This document shows, piece by piece, positions 1 to 7,508 of a stretch of DNA of 36,860 bases (its first letter is position 1; each line of letters starts with the position of its first letter). The notes beneath the pieces are model-generated. The model made no database searches, was not told the DNA's origin, and worked only from the letters and a program-made list of their open reading frames with translations. The position numbers and the translations under genes are program-made. The DNA lies in contig JAFQKA010000036.1 in the NCBI GenBank assembly GCA_017397175.1, positions 1-36,860 on the forward strand, in the 5' to 3' direction. This stretch comes from Clostridia bacterium (GTDB taxonomy: Bacteria; Bacillota; Clostridia; Oscillospirales; CAG-272).

Positions 1-1499
1 GCATCGTAGGCGGCAAGGAGCTTGATTTCAAGTACAAGGATTGCCAGGCTGAGATGGATATGGTAAACAAGGCGTTTATCGAGATCATGATCGAGGGCGA
101 CGCCAACGGACGCGGATTCCAGTATCCTATTCCCACATACTCTATCACAAGAGATTTTGACTGGTCGGATACCGAGAATAACCGTCTCCTCTTTGAGATG
201 ACCTCAAAGTACGGTACACCTTACTTCTCCAACTACATCAATAGTGACATGGAGCCTTCCGACGTTCGTTCCATGTGCTGCCGTCTCCGCCTTGACCTGC
301 GTGAGCTGAGAAAGAAGTCCGGCGGCTTCTTCGGAAGCGGAGAGTCCACGGGTAGCGTTGGTGTTGTAACTATCAACATTCCCCGTATTGCGTACCTTGC
401 AAAGGACGAAAAGGATTTCTATGAAAAGCTGGATCACATGATGGACGTAGCTGCACGTTCTCTCAAGGTCAAGAGAACCGTTATCAGCAAGCTTCTTGAA
501 TCCGGTCTCTATCCTTACACAAAGCGTTACCTGGGATCCTTTGACAACCACTTCTCCACTATCGGTCTTGTTGGTATGAACGAGGCTTGCCTTAACGCTA
601 ACTGGATCCGTGCCGATCTGACAAACGAGACAGCCCAGCAGTTCACAAAGGACGTTCTCAACCATATGCGCGAGCGCCTTTCCGACTACCAGGAAGCTTA
701 CGGCGACCTGTATAACCTGGAGGCAACTCCCGCAGAGTCCACCGCTTTCCGTCTTGCAAAGCATGATCTCAAGCACTACCCCGACATCATCACGGCGGGC
801 GATAAGGACGGAACGCCTTACTACACCAACTCCTCTCATCTGCCTGTTGGCTATACCGAGGATATCTTCACAGCTCTTGATATTCAGGACGAGCTTCAGA
901 CCCTTTACACTTCGGGAACGGTATTCCATGCATTCTTGGGCGAAAAGCTCCCCGACTGGAAGGCTGCCGCTAATCTGATCCGCAAGATCGCGGAGAACTA
1001 CCGCCTGCCTTACTACACCCTGTCTCCCACATACTCTGTATGTAAGGATCACGGATATATTGCCGGCGAGCAGTTTACCTGCCCCACCTGCGGTGGTAAG
1101 ACCGAGGTCTACAGCCGTATTACAGGCTACTACCGTCCCGTTCAGAACTGGAACGACGGTAAGACTCAGGAGTACAAGGAAAGAAAGGTATACGATATCG
1201 CAAACTCCACCCTCAAGCCCAAGGCCGCAGAGGCTTGCGCTTGTGAGGACAAGGGCGCGGAGCTTGAAATGGCTGACGGATACTATGTGTTCGCAACCGC
1301 AAAGTGCCCTAACTGCAAGATCGCTTGTGCGCTTCTCGACAAGGCCGGAATCCTTTACACAAAGCTTTTGGCCGAGGAGAACAGAGAGCTGACTATGACC
1401 CTTGATATCAAGCAGGCTCCCACGCTGGTCGTTGTGGAAAACGGCAATATCAGCAAATATGTTGGTGTTTCCGACATCAAGAAATTCCTGAAAGCATAA
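1..1499 (+). CDS. nrdD: Anaerobic (class III) ribonucleoside-triphosphate reductase with C-terminal redoxin domain, 5'-truncated
   Basis: This is the last 498 residues of class III ribonucleotide reductase, which makes deoxyribonucleotides in anaerobes with a glycyl radical. The open frame starts at base 3, so the ATP-cone and N-terminal barrel lie off the window. Visible family hallmarks are a Met-Cys-Cys-Arg motif (two Cys codons at 276-281; one is probably the thiyl-radical Cys), the GSVGVVTINIPR segment, a CPTC pair (1080-1091) belonging to the zinc site, and the glycyl-radical RITGYYRP motif shortly after. Most NrdD proteins end near this point. Here about 95 further residues follow: a Cys-rich linker (ACACE), then a small glutaredoxin/thioredoxin-like domain with a CPNC motif (codons 1305-1316) and a cis-Pro-type QAPTLVV segment. 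A fused redoxin suggests that a thiol system, not formate, supplies electrons. This is inferred from the fusion and from the flavoprotein gene downstream. Confidence 0.95.
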   Translation, partial: IVGGKELDFKYKDCQAEMDMVNKAFIEIMIEGDANGRGFQYPIPTYSITRDFDWSDTENNRLLFEMTSKYGTPYFSNYINSDMEPSDVRSMCCRLRLDLRELRKKSGGFFGSGESTGSVGVVTINIPRIAYLAKDEKDFYEKLDHMMDVAARSLKVKRTVISKLLESGLYPYTKRYLGSFDNHFSTIGLVGMNEACLNANWIRADLTNETAQQFTKDVLNHMRERLSDYQEAYGDLYNLEATPAESTAFRLAKHDLKHYPDIITAGDKDGTPYYTNSSHLPVGYTEDIFTALDIQDELQTLYTSGTVFHAFLGEKLPDWKAAANLIRKIAENYRLPYYTLSPTYSVCKDHGYIAGEQFTCPTCGGKTEVYSRITGYYRPVQNWNDGKTQEYKERKVYDIANSTLKPKAAEACACEDKGAELEMADGYYVFATAKCPNCKIACALLDKAGILYTKLLAEENRELTMTLDIKQAPTLVVVENGNISKYVGVSDIKKFLKA

Positions 1500-1505
1500 A
1501 AAACG

Positions 1506-1535
1506 AAGGCTGTGGCTTTTTAGCCACAGCCTTTT
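1506..1535 (+). terminator. Hairpin after nrdD
   Basis: A 12-bp perfect stem (1506-1517 with 1522-1533) with a TTTT loop ends in a short T stretch. The T tract is weak and the next gene begins 15 bp later with its own ribosome site, so partial read-through into the flavoprotein gene is plausible. Confidence 0.7.
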
Positions 1536-1550
1536 GGAAACGAGGTAAAA

Positions 1551-2447
1551 ATGATATACGATATAATCGTGATCGGCGGCGGTCCTGCGGGACTTACTGC
1601 CGCAGTTTACGCAAGACGGGCTAATAAGACGGTGCTCGTTATGGAGAAGGGAACCTTTGGCGGTCAGATAACCTCTTCGCCCAAGGTCGAAAACATTCCC
1701 GGGTTTGTTTCCGTGTCGGGCAACGAATTTGGAGAAGCCCTCATGGGACAGGCTATGGAGCTTGGTGCCGAGGTGGAATGTCTTGAGGCGTTGTCCGTGA
1801 CCGACGGTGAGATAAAGACCGTTACCACCGACGACGGTGACTATCAGGCAAGAGCTATTATTGTGGCAACAGGCACAAAGCACCGCCTGCTGGGACTTGA
1901 GCGTGAAGAGGACTTTATCGGAAACGGCATTTCCTTCTGCGCCGTTTGTGACGGTGCGTTCTACGCAGATAAGACCGTTGCGGTCATCGGCGGCGGAAAT
2001 TCCGCTCTGCAGGAGGCAATCTTGCTGTCAAAGACCTGCGAAAAGGTTTACGTTGTCCAGAATCTGGACTATTTTACGGGCGAAGAAAAGCTCATTGAGG
2101 AGCTGAAAGCGACTGAAAATATTGTTCCCATAACGGGTGCGGTAGTTGCCGAATTGCTGGGTGATGACGAGCTTTCGGGCATTAAGATCAAGCGCGGAGA
2201 TGCGATCGAGGAGCTGAAGATCGACGGTATGTTTACCGCGATCGGGCTGATTCCCCAAAACGAGATCTTTGCGTCTCTTATCAAGCTCAACGACTACGGC
2301 TACGTTGATTCGGGCGAGGATTGCCTGACAACTGCCGAGGGAATTTTCGTAGCGGGCGACTGCAGAAGCAAGAGGATCCGCCAGGTAGCAACCGCCGCCG
2401 CTGACGGTGCCGTTGCGGCTCTCGCGGCGTGTGATTATTTGAAGTGA
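1551..2447 (+). CDS. trxB: Thioredoxin-reductase-like FAD flavoprotein
   Basis: A 298-residue pyridine-nucleotide-disulfide oxidoreductase of the low-molecular-weight thioredoxin reductase type. Visible features are the N-terminal FAD motif GGGPAG (about residues 9-14), the redox-active CAVC-D motif (Cys130 and Cys133), a second Rossmann motif GGGNSA (147-152) and the C-terminal GDCRSKRIRQVATAAADG segment that closes over FAD. Length and domain order are normal. The position that carries HRRxxxR in NADPH-dependent enzymes reads VVQNLDYF (about 168-175), so NADPH may not be the donor. It lies just downstream of nrdD, with a redoxin domain at that gene's end, so the NrdD-linked redoxin is a reasonable substrate. 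A GAGG ribosome site sits 6 bases before ATG. The trxB symbol reflects family, not proven donor. Confidence 0.9.
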   Translation: MIYDIIVIGGGPAGLTAAVYARRANKTVLVMEKGTFGGQITSSPKVENIPGFVSVSGNEFGEALMGQAMELGAEVECLEALSVTDGEIKTVTTDDGDYQARAIIVATGTKHRLLGLEREEDFIGNGISFCAVCDGAFYADKTVAVIGGGNSALQEAILLSKTCEKVYVVQNLDYFTGEEKLIEELKATENIVPITGAVVAELLGDDELSGIKIKRGDAIEELKIDGMFTAIGLIPQNEIFASLIKLNDYGYVDSGEDCLTTAEGIFVAGDCRSKRIRQVATAAADGAVAALAACDYLK

Positions 2448-2454
2448 GAAATGC

Positions 2455-2478
2455 GGGGTGCTTTTGAAAAAGCACCCC
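2455..2478 (+). repeat. GGGGTGC hairpin opening the repeat island
   Basis: GGGGTGCTTTT pairs with AAAAGCACCCC across a minimal loop, directly after the flavoprotein stop. The same design (GGGGC-T run, GA, A run-GCCCC) recurs at 22108-22129 after lysA, so this is the first module of a composite repeat as well as a possible terminator. Confidence 0.6.
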
Positions 2479-2539
2479 TGCACCCCGAAAACTTTTATGA
2501 AGGGGAATAAGGACAGATATATTATTCTCCATAAACCAT

Positions 2540-2770
2540 AAAACGGCGGCTGAACACCGCCAAGCCCCTTTGAAAAGGGGCCTGGACTCCCCAAACTAAT
2601 CTGGTAAAAACGGCGGCTGAACACCGCCAAGCCCCTTTGAAAAGGGGCCTGGACTCCCCAAACCAATCTGGCAAAAACGGCGGCTGAACACCGCCAAGCC
2701 CCTTTGAAAAGGGGCCTGGACTCCCCAAACTAATCTGACAAAAACGGCGGCTGAACACCGCCGTTTTTGT
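2540..2770. repeat. 67-bp tandem repeat, three full copies plus a closing part-copy
   Basis: AAAACGGCGG begins at 2540, 2607, 2674 and 2741, giving an exact 67-bp period. Each full unit holds a CGGCGG...CCGCC mini-hairpin, then GCCCCTTTGAAAAGGGGC (another hairpin), then CTGGACTCCCCAAAC and an AATCTG stretch. Copies differ at only a few bases. The fourth copy stops after its first hairpin, which is extended to AAAACGGCGG...CCGCCGTTTTT and looks like a rho-independent terminator. No gene is credible here. The rest of the 2448-2984 gap holds two short dispersed repeats and the flippase promoter. Confidence 0.9.
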
Positions 2771-2816
2771 GTTGAGGTGCGCTGCCTACTGGTATTACGG
2801 AATAATCGACCCGTAT

Positions 2817-2842
2817 TGTAGGGGCGACCATTGGTAGCCCGC
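2817..2842. repeat. GTAGGGGCGACC dispersed repeat, copy A
   Basis: TGTAGGGGCGACCATTGGT followed by AGCCCGC. It closely matches the copy at 5008-5033 and more loosely those at 22227 and 22316. A degenerate partial copy (CGTAGGGGAGACAC) begins at 2877. Confidence 0.7.
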
Positions 2843-2923
2843 ATCGGTACAAATATTACGGTTTTAACGATCATCTCGTAGGGGAGACACACGAATCCTC
2901 AGATCAGAGAGCAAATCTTTTCC

Positions 2924-2952
2924 TTGACAATCCCCAATTCCGGAAGTATAAT
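2924..2952 (+). promoter_or_regulatory. Sigma-A-type promoter for the flippase gene
   Basis: TTGACA (2924-2929) and TATAAT (2947-2952) are both perfect, with a 17-bp spacer, 33 bp before the start codon. Confidence 0.85.
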
Positions 2953-2984
2953 TAAAGGGAATTATTCAGCGAAAGAAGAACCAA

Positions 2985-4415
2985 ATGAACAGATATAAAA
3001 AATTAGCTTCAAACACAATAGCATTAAGCCTTGGAACCATGGCGTCAAAGGTGCTGGTCTATCTGCTCCTGCCCCTTTATACCGCCTGTCTTGATAAAAG
3101 TCAGTACAGTCAGTCGGACATAATAACTCAGACCGCAAATCTGCTGCTTCCTCTTCTGGCGGTGGGAATGGTAGACGGAATCTTCCGTTTTGCCATGGAC
3201 AGCACTGACGAGGCGGGACGTGCAAGTGTATTTTGCGTCAGCTTTTGGGCGGTCACGTCAGGCTCTGTCGTTGCTCTCTGTTTGACACCGCTTTTCGACG
3301 GTCTTGACTTTTTCGGCGGTTACGGATGGCTTATTCCTCTATACGTTGTTGCGTCTAATTTTCACTCCTGTGCGGCGCATTTTCTACGCGGTTGCGGTAA
3401 AACAAAGCTCTTTTCCCTGCAGGGAATCGTCACAACGGCGTTGACTATCGCGTTTAACCTGGTATTTCTCCTTGGATTTGACATGGGCGTTCCGGGTTAC
3501 GTGCTTTCAACCGTGCTGGCGGACGCGGTACTGACCCTTTTTCTGTTTTTCTATGCGGGACTTTACCGCTATTTGTCATGGCGACATCTGAACAGAGATA
3601 CGGCAAAATCCATGCTCAAATACAGCCTTCCCATGATACCGACCACCATATTTTGGTGGATAACGAACGTTTCCGACCGCTATATGATAAAAGCGAATCC
3701 CGCTCTCGGAGACGCCGTCAACGGCCTTTACGCTGCCGCGTTCAAGGTGCCTACACTTCTTATTTTGGTGTCCGGTATCTTCATTGAAGCGTGGAATTAT
3801 TCCGCTGTTACCGACGATGATTCGCAGGGCGGAGAAAGCAGCTTTTTCACACAGGTTTTCGGCGGATTCCAAGCGGTTGTCTTCGCCTGCGCGGCAGGAC
3901 TTATCTTTCTTGCCAAACCCATTTGCTCCGTGCTGTTTGCAAAAAGCTACGGCGATGCCTGGCAGTATATTCCCGTTCTCGTTTACGCAACAGTCTTTTC
4001 AAGCCTTGTGACCTTTATGTCCAGCGTTTATGTAAAGTGCAAAAAGTCAAAAAACTCCTTTGTTACTGCCATGATCGGCGCTGTTGTAAATGTGGCGCTG
4101 AATTTTATTCTGATTCCCGTCTACGGCGCACACGGCGCGGCGGTAGCGACATTTGTGTGCTATCTGGTGGTCTATATTATTCGCGCGATTGACTCTGCCC
4201 GTTATGTTAAATTCAATAAGCGGTGGCTGACGGTTGGGGTGAATACGCTTCTCATCGGTACATTGTGCACCGTTGTTTTGCTTGAAATAAATTATTGGAT
4301 TCCCGTCGGTGCGGCATTGGTCGTTGCAGTCCTTGCGCTTAACGCTCGATTCTTCATTTTTGCCGCAAAGAGCATTTTGTCACGTTTTTTGGGCAAAAAA
4401 GTTAAAAAAACTTGA
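2985..4415 (+). CDS. Polysaccharide/lipid-linked oligosaccharide flippase (Wzx/MurJ-type MOP superfamily)
   Basis: A 476-residue, highly hydrophobic protein with about 12-14 predicted membrane segments. It opens with the short basic stretch and LASNTIALSLGTMASKVLVYLLLPLYT pattern seen in polysaccharide biosynthesis (RfbX/Wzx-like) family proteins. The family moves undecaprenyl-linked sugar units across the membrane for capsule, teichoic or secondary wall polymer assembly. The substrate cannot be told from sequence. It stands alone, without glycosyltransferases or a polymerase beside it, and has its own strong promoter. A purine-rich ribosome site (GAAAGAAGAA) precedes ATG. The last residues are basic (GKKVKKT), as expected for a cytosolic tail. 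A MATE or stage V sporulation protein B-like role is a related alternative. Confidence 0.85.
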   Translation: MNRYKKLASNTIALSLGTMASKVLVYLLLPLYTACLDKSQYSQSDIITQTANLLLPLLAVGMVDGIFRFAMDSTDEAGRASVFCVSFWAVTSGSVVALCLTPLFDGLDFFGGYGWLIPLYVVASNFHSCAAHFLRGCGKTKLFSLQGIVTTALTIAFNLVFLLGFDMGVPGYVLSTVLADAVLTLFLFFYAGLYRYLSWRHLNRDTAKSMLKYSLPMIPTTIFWWITNVSDRYMIKANPALGDAVNGLYAAAFKVPTLLILVSGIFIEAWNYSAVTDDDSQGGESSFFTQVFGGFQAVVFACAAGLIFLAKPICSVLFAKSYGDAWQYIPVLVYATVFSSLVTFMSSVYVKCKKSKNSFVTAMIGAVVNVALNFILIPVYGAHGAAVATFVCYLVVYIIRAIDSARYVKFNKRWLTVGVNTLLIGTLCTVVLLEINYWIPVGAALVVAVLALNARFFIFAAKSILSRFLGKKVKKT

Positions 4416-4434
4416 AATAAATTTTAAAAAGGAC

Positions 4435-4463
4435 TTGCAAAAAGGGAAAAAGCATGGTATAAT
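4435..4463 (+). promoter_or_regulatory. Promoter of rplS
   Basis: TTGCAA (4435-4440) and TATAAT (4458-4463) with a 17-bp spacer, 20 bp after the flippase stop. Confidence 0.8.
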
Positions 4464-4549
4464 ACCCCTGTTGCGGTCTGACCGCAAGAAAACGGGTGGT
4501 CCACTGCCGGACTCAGCACGAACACCCGATATTATAAGGAGGAGCCAAA
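4464..4549 (+). ncRNA. L19 (rplS) mRNA leader
   Basis: The 5' untranslated region folds into a TTGCGG...CCGCAA hairpin and a CGGGTG...CACCCG stem enclosing a GTCC...GGAC helix, then runs into AAGGAGG before ATG. Position and shape fit the L19 ribosomal-protein leader known in Firmicutes, through which L19 represses its own synthesis. Assignment is by position and hand folding only. Confidence 0.6.
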
Positions 4550-4894
4550 ATGGATCTTATTAAGGCTTTTACAAATGAGCAGTTGAAGGCAGAGATGCCC
4601 GTTGTACGCATTGGTGACACCATTCGCGTTCACAACAAAATCGTCGAGGGTACAAGAGAGAGAATCCAGCTTTTCGAGGGTACTGTAATCGCAAAGCACG
4701 GCGGCGGAATCTCCGAGACATTTACAGTAAGACGTGTTTCTTACGGTGTTGGTGTTGAGAAGACATTCCCCATTCATTCTCCCAACGTAGTTAAGGTTGA
4801 CGTTGTACGTGTAGGTAAGGTTAGACGTGCAAAGCTTTACTACCTGCGTGACAGAGTAGGTAAGGCGTCCAAGGTTAAGGAGCAGATCCTTTAA
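4550..4894 (+). CDS. rplS: 50S ribosomal protein L19
   Basis: A 114-residue protein of normal length for L19, which sits at the 30S-50S interface. Recognisable segments include the [31 protein letters not shown] start, the [28 protein letters not shown] core and the basic tail [22 protein letters not shown]. An AAGGAGGAGCC ribosome site precedes ATG. The gene has its own promoter, leader and terminator. The usual partners trmD and rimM are not upstream, so it is a single-gene unit here. Confidence 0.97.
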   Translation: MDLIKAFTNEQLKAEMPVVRIGDTIRVHNKIVEGTRERIQLFEGTVIAKHGGGISETFTVRRVSYGVGVEKTFPIHSPNVVKVDVVRVGKVRRAKLYYLRDRVGKASKVKEQIL

Positions 4895-4921
4895 TCTGAG
4901 TCTACCAAACCCCAAAAGCAT

Positions 4922-4954
4922 AAAAGCCGACTTTCAGTCGGCTTTTGCTTTTTT
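4922..4954 (+). terminator. rplS terminator
   Basis: An 11-bp stem AAAAGCCGACT/AGTCGGCTTTT with a TTC loop is followed by GCTTTTTT. Confidence 0.9.
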
Positions 4955-5007
4955 AATAATGAACGGGAGGATAATATCCCCCTACGAAATCTTGATATTT
5001 ATTATAC

Positions 5008-5033
5008 TGTAGGGGCGACCATCGGTCGTCCGC
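5008..5033. repeat. GTAGGGGCGACC dispersed repeat, copy C
   Basis: TGTAGGGGCGACCATCGGT followed by CGTCCGC. The core GCGACC-ATC-GGTCGT is an inverted repeat. It closely matches the copy at 2817 and, as there, sits next to a C/G-rich terminator-like hairpin. Confidence 0.7.
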
Positions 5034-5036
5034 AAT

Positions 5037-5068
5037 AAAACGTGGAGGCGAACACGCCTCCACGTTTT
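5037..5068. terminator. Bidirectional terminator, mainly for the AEC transporter gene
   Basis: AAAACGTGGAGGCG and CGCCTCCACGTTTT form a 14-bp perfect stem with an AACA loop directly downstream of the minus-strand transporter stop. Confidence 0.85.
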
Positions 5069-5069
5069 A

Positions 5070-6056
5070 TTAAAATATCCCCGCGGATTTGAGCAGAAAT
5101 GTGGCGACAAATACCGTAATAGCGGAGACAGGTGTGGTCCAGACCACAAGCTGTCCTGCAAGGGAGGTGTCTGCGTCCATTTCCTGTGCCATAGGAACGC
5201 TTGAAACCGCAACGGGTGTAGAAAATACCGCCACCAACGCCGCAAATTCCGCACCGCGGAAAACGTTGCCAAAGAAAATGTACGCAATTCCAAGCCCCAG
5301 CAGAGGAACTGCAACAGACCGTGTGAGGACGCCGAAAATAAGCTCCCGACGAAGCTCGGAAACGGCAGAAAAGCTGAATTGTGCGCCGAGCATCAGAAGC
5401 GCCAGAGGTGTGGCAAGGTCGGCAAGGTATTCAAGTGCCTTGAATATGGGTGTCATATCCGAAAGACGGAAGGCAACGCCGAATTTTTCTAATACAAGCC
5501 GAGCGCCGAGTACGCAAAGCCCGGCGGCGATGGCATCTATCAGAGGATTTTTGAAGATATCAAGCAGGATCTTTTTAACACTCGGCTTCTCACCGCCGTC
5601 ACGGAAGATCGACAGACTGATGACAGCCAGAATATTGAAAAGCGGGATACCCACGGCACTCAAAAGTGCCGCACATGCAAGTCCCTCGGAACCAAAAAGC
5701 GATTGGGCAAGAGGCAGACCGATAAGCGCGTAATTTGAACGGAAAATAGACTGAAGCAGAGGTCCGCGGCGCTCACCTGATTTTGTTATAAGCATGACGA
5801 GCGGTATTCCCGCAAGGAAAATTGCCACCACGGCTGCCGCCGCGAAGATTATATATTTCACGTCGATGTTGGTGATGCTTTCTATTTTGTAGATATTCAG
5901 AAAGATAAGAACCGGCAGAAAGACGCAAAAAACCAGACGGTTTACCACCTTTGCCACAGAATCGTCGATCATATTCATGCGGCGAATGACGTAACCCACC
6001 GCAACCGTCAGAATTATGGGCAGTACGGCTGAAACCGAGAAAATGAGGGATTCCAT
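5070..6056 (-). CDS. AEC-family transporter (auxin efflux carrier family)
   Basis: A 328-residue integral membrane protein with about ten hydrophobic segments arranged as two halves, typical of AEC permeases that export organic anions such as malate. Typical traits are the N-terminal VLPIILTVAVGYVIRRMNMIDDS stretch and the final FSTPVAVSSVPMAQEMDAD segment. The substrate is unknown. The open frame extends upstream, but the Met at 6056 is preceded by AAAGGAGGTAACA, an excellent ribosome site, so the start is set there. It lies 59 bp downstream of tRNA-Thr on the same strand, with that tRNA's terminator between them. No separate promoter is obvious, so read-through expression is possible. Confidence 0.88.
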   Translation of the reverse strand: MESLIFSVSAVLPIILTVAVGYVIRRMNMIDDSVAKVVNRLVFCVFLPVLIFLNIYKIESITNIDVKYIIFAAAAVVAIFLAGIPLVMLITKSGERRGPLLQSIFRSNYALIGLPLAQSLFGSEGLACAALLSAVGIPLFNILAVISLSIFRDGGEKPSVKKILLDIFKNPLIDAIAAGLCVLGARLVLEKFGVAFRLSDMTPIFKALEYLADLATPLALLMLGAQFSFSAVSELRRELIFGVLTRSVAVPLLGLGIAYIFFGNVFRGAEFAALVAVFSTPVAVSSVPMAQEMDADTSLAGQLVVWTTPVSAITVFVATFLLKSAGIF

Positions 6057-6082
6057 TGTTACCTCCTTTGGGGGGATATGCA

Positions 6083-6113
6083 AAAATCCCGAACGCTTTT
6101 GCATTCGGGATTT
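6083..6113 (-). terminator. Terminator of tRNA-Thr
   Basis: Read on the minus strand, AAATCCCGAA..TTCGGGATTT pairs around a short loop and ends in T's right after the tRNA CCA end. Confidence 0.75.
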
Positions 6114-6114
6114 T

Positions 6115-6190
6115 TGGAGCTACTAATCAGATTCGAACTGATGACCTCGTCATTACCAATGACGTGCGCTACCTGCTGCGCCATAGTAGC
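6115..6190 (-). tRNA. tRNA-Thr (anticodon GGT)
   Basis: A complete 76-nt cloverleaf: acceptor GCTACTA/TAGTAGC, a D arm with GGTAGCGC, anticodon stem CGTCA/TGACG around the loop TTGGTAA (anticodon GGT, reading ACC and ACT), variable loop AGGTC, T arm ATCAG-TTCGAAT-CTGAT, discriminator T and an encoded CCA. Threonine identity follows from the anticodon. Confidence 0.97.
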
Positions 6191-6208
6191 AGACATTCAA
6201 CGCTCTGT

Positions 6209-6237
6209 ATTTTACCACAAAAAGTGAGCTTTGTCAA
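6209..6237 (-). promoter_or_regulatory. Promoter of tRNA-Thr
   Basis: On the minus strand TTGACA (6237-6232) and TAAAAT (6214-6209) are separated by 17 bp, 18 bp before the tRNA 5' end. Confidence 0.8.
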
Positions 6238-6261
6238 GTCCTTTTTCAAAAAAACATTTAT

Positions 6262-6293
6262 TCGGGCGAGCCTTTTGGCTCGCCCGATGTTTT
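6262..6293 (-). terminator. Terminator of the DUF3048 lipoprotein gene
   Basis: The 11-bp perfect stem TCGGGCGAGCC/GGCTCGCCCGA with a 4-base loop lies just past the stop and has T-rich sequence on the minus strand. Confidence 0.85.
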
Positions 6294-6295
6294 TA

Positions 6296-7447
6296 TCAAT
6301 TTGCGGGAGCGTAGTTAAGATTTACGTTATCTTTGTTGTTGGTGGGGAAGATGGAAACGAAGGTCTTTCCGCGGTTGACCATCAGAGGATTTCCGTCTGC
6401 ACCGTAGTATGTGATAGCGGAATCGGCTGTGGGCTTTTTCCATGTGATCGGCACGTACTTGCCGCCCGTGATGTAGTAGCCCGTGCCGGTTCCCTCGGTT
6501 GTAACGTCGAGACGTCCGTAAGTATCTCCGGGAATCCTTGCTGTGGGACAGAACACGATGAAAATGTTGTCAAAGCAGATCTGCTCGCCCGTGTTTCCGT
6601 CGATATGAGGCAGATGCTCTTTGTCCTCCCACTGGAAGCGGTAATATTTGCCGTCCTCCTCGTTGTAGTCAAATCTTGCCTGCTGATAGGTGGAGTAGGG
6701 GAGATAGATGCACTTTGATTCCTGTCCATCAAGCACCACCGTTTCACCGTACGGAGCAAAGGCGTAAGCGGTCTTTCCGCTGTACCCTTCCTTCAGCTCT
6801 GTGCGGTATTTCTTGAACGCGATACCGTCTCTGATCTTCTCACCCGTGGTCATGAGAGTGTGCTCAAGAGACATATGCTGAAGTCTTTCCTGGTCGCGGT
6901 AGAACATTCCGGGAAGGTACATATGAACGCCGTCAAAGTTGTCTATCTTGCGTTCTCTGATCTCGTTATAGGCGTAATCGCTGGCACCTGCATGAACGTA
7001 AAGTGCGTCGTGGTTCTGCGCCAAGTCTATGTAATAGTGGCGAGAGGAACGGATAGATCCAACAACGCCCAAGGACTCATAGTCGGCAAAAACGCCCATA
7101 AGTCTTGTAATTCCGCCCTCTGCCAGACACTCGTAAAGAATATCGCACTGCGAAACACTGTGCTGAGGAATAGCCTGTCTTATATTGTTGAGCATAACAG
7201 CCACGGGACGAGAGGTGGAAAAATCCTTGTCGCATTCAAGTCCCGTCAGAGGATTGATAAGGTCGGGAACGACCACAACGGGGATCTCCTCGGTGTCCGG
7301 AGCCTGCGTTTCGGTGGTTTCGGGTGTGGTGTCGGGCTGTGTTTCGTCGGGATTTTGCGCGGGGTTATTTTCGCACGCAAAAAGGCTGAGCGTCATAAGA
7401 ACGGCAAGAGCAAGTGCGCTCACACGTCTTGTAAATGAGTTTTTCAT
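6296..7447 (-). CDS. DUF3048 domain lipoprotein (YerB-like)
   Basis: A 383-residue exported lipoprotein. A basic start (MKNSFTRR), a hydrophobic stretch and an L-F-A-C lipobox (Cys24) mark it for lipidation. A Thr/Pro/Glu-rich linker (about 25-60) leads into a domain matching DUF3048: INPLTGL, RPVAVMLNNIRQAIPQHSVSQCDI, GITRLMGVFAD and GSIRSSRHYYIDLA are hallmark stretches. The C-terminal part (TYGRLDVTTEGTGTGYYITGGK, PITWKK, NPLMVNRGKTFVSIFP) matches the second YerB domain. The function of the family is not established; it acts outside the membrane. Upstream in-frame Mets exist, but only the Met at 7447 has a well-spaced ribosome site (GGAGACAAAT). Confidence 0.9.
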   Translation of the reverse strand: MKNSFTRRVSALALAVLMTLSLFACENNPAQNPDETQPDTTPETTETQAPDTEEIPVVVVPDLINPLTGLECDKDFSTSRPVAVMLNNIRQAIPQHSVSQCDILYECLAEGGITRLMGVFADYESLGVVGSIRSSRHYYIDLAQNHDALYVHAGASDYAYNEIRERKIDNFDGVHMYLPGMFYRDQERLQHMSLEHTLMTTGEKIRDGIAFKKYRTELKEGYSGKTAYAFAPYGETVVLDGQESKCIYLPYSTYQQARFDYNEEDGKYYRFQWEDKEHLPHIDGNTGEQICFDNIFIVFCPTARIPGDTYGRLDVTTEGTGTGYYITGGKYVPITWKKPTADSAITYYGADGNPLMVNRGKTFVSIFPTNNKDNVNLNYAPAN

Positions 7448-7476
7448 ATTTGTCTCCATTCTGTTCTTTGGGGCAA

Positions 7477-7508
7477 AAAGGCAAGCATTTATGCTCACCT
7501 TTTTGTTT
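7477..7508 (-). terminator. Probable terminator after the small hypothetical gene
   Basis: On the minus strand AAAAAGGTGAGCATAAATGCT pairs imperfectly with the following TTGCCTTTTT. The stem has mismatches, so confidence is moderate. Confidence 0.55.

Noticed and set aside
204..1883. 559-codon open frame on the minus strand opposite nrdD
   Set aside because: It is a mirror of the highly biased codon use of nrdD and trxB, has no domain pattern, and would overlap both genes fully.
2522..2892. Small minus-strand frames with a repeated FSRRF...GLGGVQPPF peptide
   Set aside because: The peptide repeats come only from the 67-bp DNA repeat; no ribosome site exists and the hairpin design explains the conservation better.
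5089..5733. 214-codon plus-strand frame inside the AEC transporter gene
   Set aside because: It is a shadow of the membrane-protein gene on the other strand, with no ribosome site and a low-complexity Ser/Ala/Arg composition.
6056..6718. 220-codon plus-strand frame across tRNA-Thr
   Set aside because: It runs through the tRNA, its terminator and the lipoprotein gene in the wrong strand.
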